A stretch of DNA of 64,000 nucleotides from Sedimenticola thiotaurini (GTDB lineage Bacteria; Pseudomonadota; Gammaproteobacteria; Chromatiales; Chromatiaceae). A program made the position numbers and the translations under genes. The notes under the pieces were generated by a model. The model ran no database searches, was not told the origin of the DNA, and saw nothing but the letters and a program-made list of their open reading frames with translations. Location: NCBI GenBank assembly GCA_007713595.1, contig VMRY01000010.1, positions 106,161 through 170,160 of the forward strand, given 5' to 3'. Positions 63,503 to 64,000 of the stretch are shown in pieces (within the stretch, counting starts at the first letter, position 1; the number at the start of each line of letters is the position of its first letter).

Positions 63503-64000
63503 ATGCCCAGACCACGGAAGTCCCTCATCAGCCTCGACTCAACACCCTATTATCACTGCGTATCTCGCTGTGTTCGCCGCGCCTTTCTCTGTGGGATAGA
63601 TCAACACACAGGGCGTTCCTACGAACACCGCCGAGGCTGGATTGAAGATCGGCTATTAGCTCTTCCTCGCGCTTTTGCCATTGATATCTGTGCTTACGCG
63701 GTAATGCATAATCATACCCATCTGGTGCTCTATATCGACACTGATAGAGCTACCAATTGGTCACAGCGGGATGTCATTGAACACTGGCATGCACTATTCA
63801 ACGGCACGCCGTTAAGTCAGCGCTTTTTGAACAATGAACCGCTCAGCAAGGCTGAGTTTCTGCTGATACAAGAATGTGTTGAGTGCTGGCGTGAGCGCCT
63901 TCAATCGGTCAGTTGGTTTATGCGCTGCCTTAACGAGACTATCGCCCGTCAGGCCAATGAGGAAGACGGCTGCACAGGACGCTTCTGGGAAGGGCGATTC
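63503..64000 (+). CDS. REP-associated tyrosine transposase (Y1/IS200-like), partial (runs off the right edge)
   Basis: AAGGA then ATG: MPRPRKSLISLDSTPYYHCVSRCVRRAFLCGIDQHTGRSYEHRRGWIEDRLLALPRAFAIDICAYAVMHNHTHLVLYIDTD. HUH-type HTH motif. Missing from the ORF track because no stop lies in the window. Confidence 0.9.
   Translation, partial: MPRPRKSLISLDSTPYYHCVSRCVRRAFLCGIDQHTGRSYEHRRGWIEDRLLALPRAFAIDICAYAVMHNHTHLVLYIDTDRATNWSQRDVIEHWHALFNGTPLSQRFLNNEPLSKAEFLLIQECVECWRERLQSVSWFMRCLNETIARQANEEDGCTGRFWEGRF

Overview
The window is chromosomal DNA from a gammaproteobacterium, dominated by surface-polysaccharide genes followed by conserved housekeeping genes. (1) Bases 1-23639, all on the minus strand, form a ~23 kb O-antigen/exopolysaccharide operon. 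It holds dTDP-rhamnose genes (rfbBDAC), GDP-fucose genes (gmd, fcl), a PglK-like ABC flippase, a pseudaminic-acid-type nonulosonate pathway (pseC, pseF, pseG, pseI), a formyltransferase-like gene, a NodU-type carbamoyltransferase, a PIG-L deacetylase, three extra oxidoreductases, a Wzy-like polymerase, glycosyltransferases and a NeuD-like acyltransferase. (2) A divergent rfaH gene is followed by msbA, an lpxL-like gene, hldE, an FAD oxidoreductase, an aldo/keto reductase and gmhA. A 12-bp ops element (GGCGGTAGCGTG) lies on the minus strand in the rfaH-rfbB intergenic region, pointing into the O-antigen operon. (3) A minus-strand LPS block carries wbpE/D/B-like genes, a WaaL-like ligase, glycosyltransferases, a heptosyltransferase and an ELM1-like protein. 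(4) Housekeeping genes follow: ilvE, glnE, groESL with a perfect CIRCE element, murU, a gtrAB/GT39-type cassette, rho, trxA, rhlB, nudE, a GGDEF gene, yajD and nhaA. (5) The right end has a small marR-linked cluster with a 36-bp operator-like palindrome and a truncated REP-associated tyrosine transposase. Two inverted GTAG-hairpin REP-like elements at ~55.4 kb are a plausible substrate for that transposase. Best candidates for follow-up are the RfaH/ops arrangement, the predicted N-formyl (and possibly carbamoylated) pseudaminic acid pathway with three unexplained oxidoreductases, a possible frameshifted small gene translationally coupled to fcl, and the RAYT/REPIN pair. All product names come from reading the translations by eye; no database search was run.
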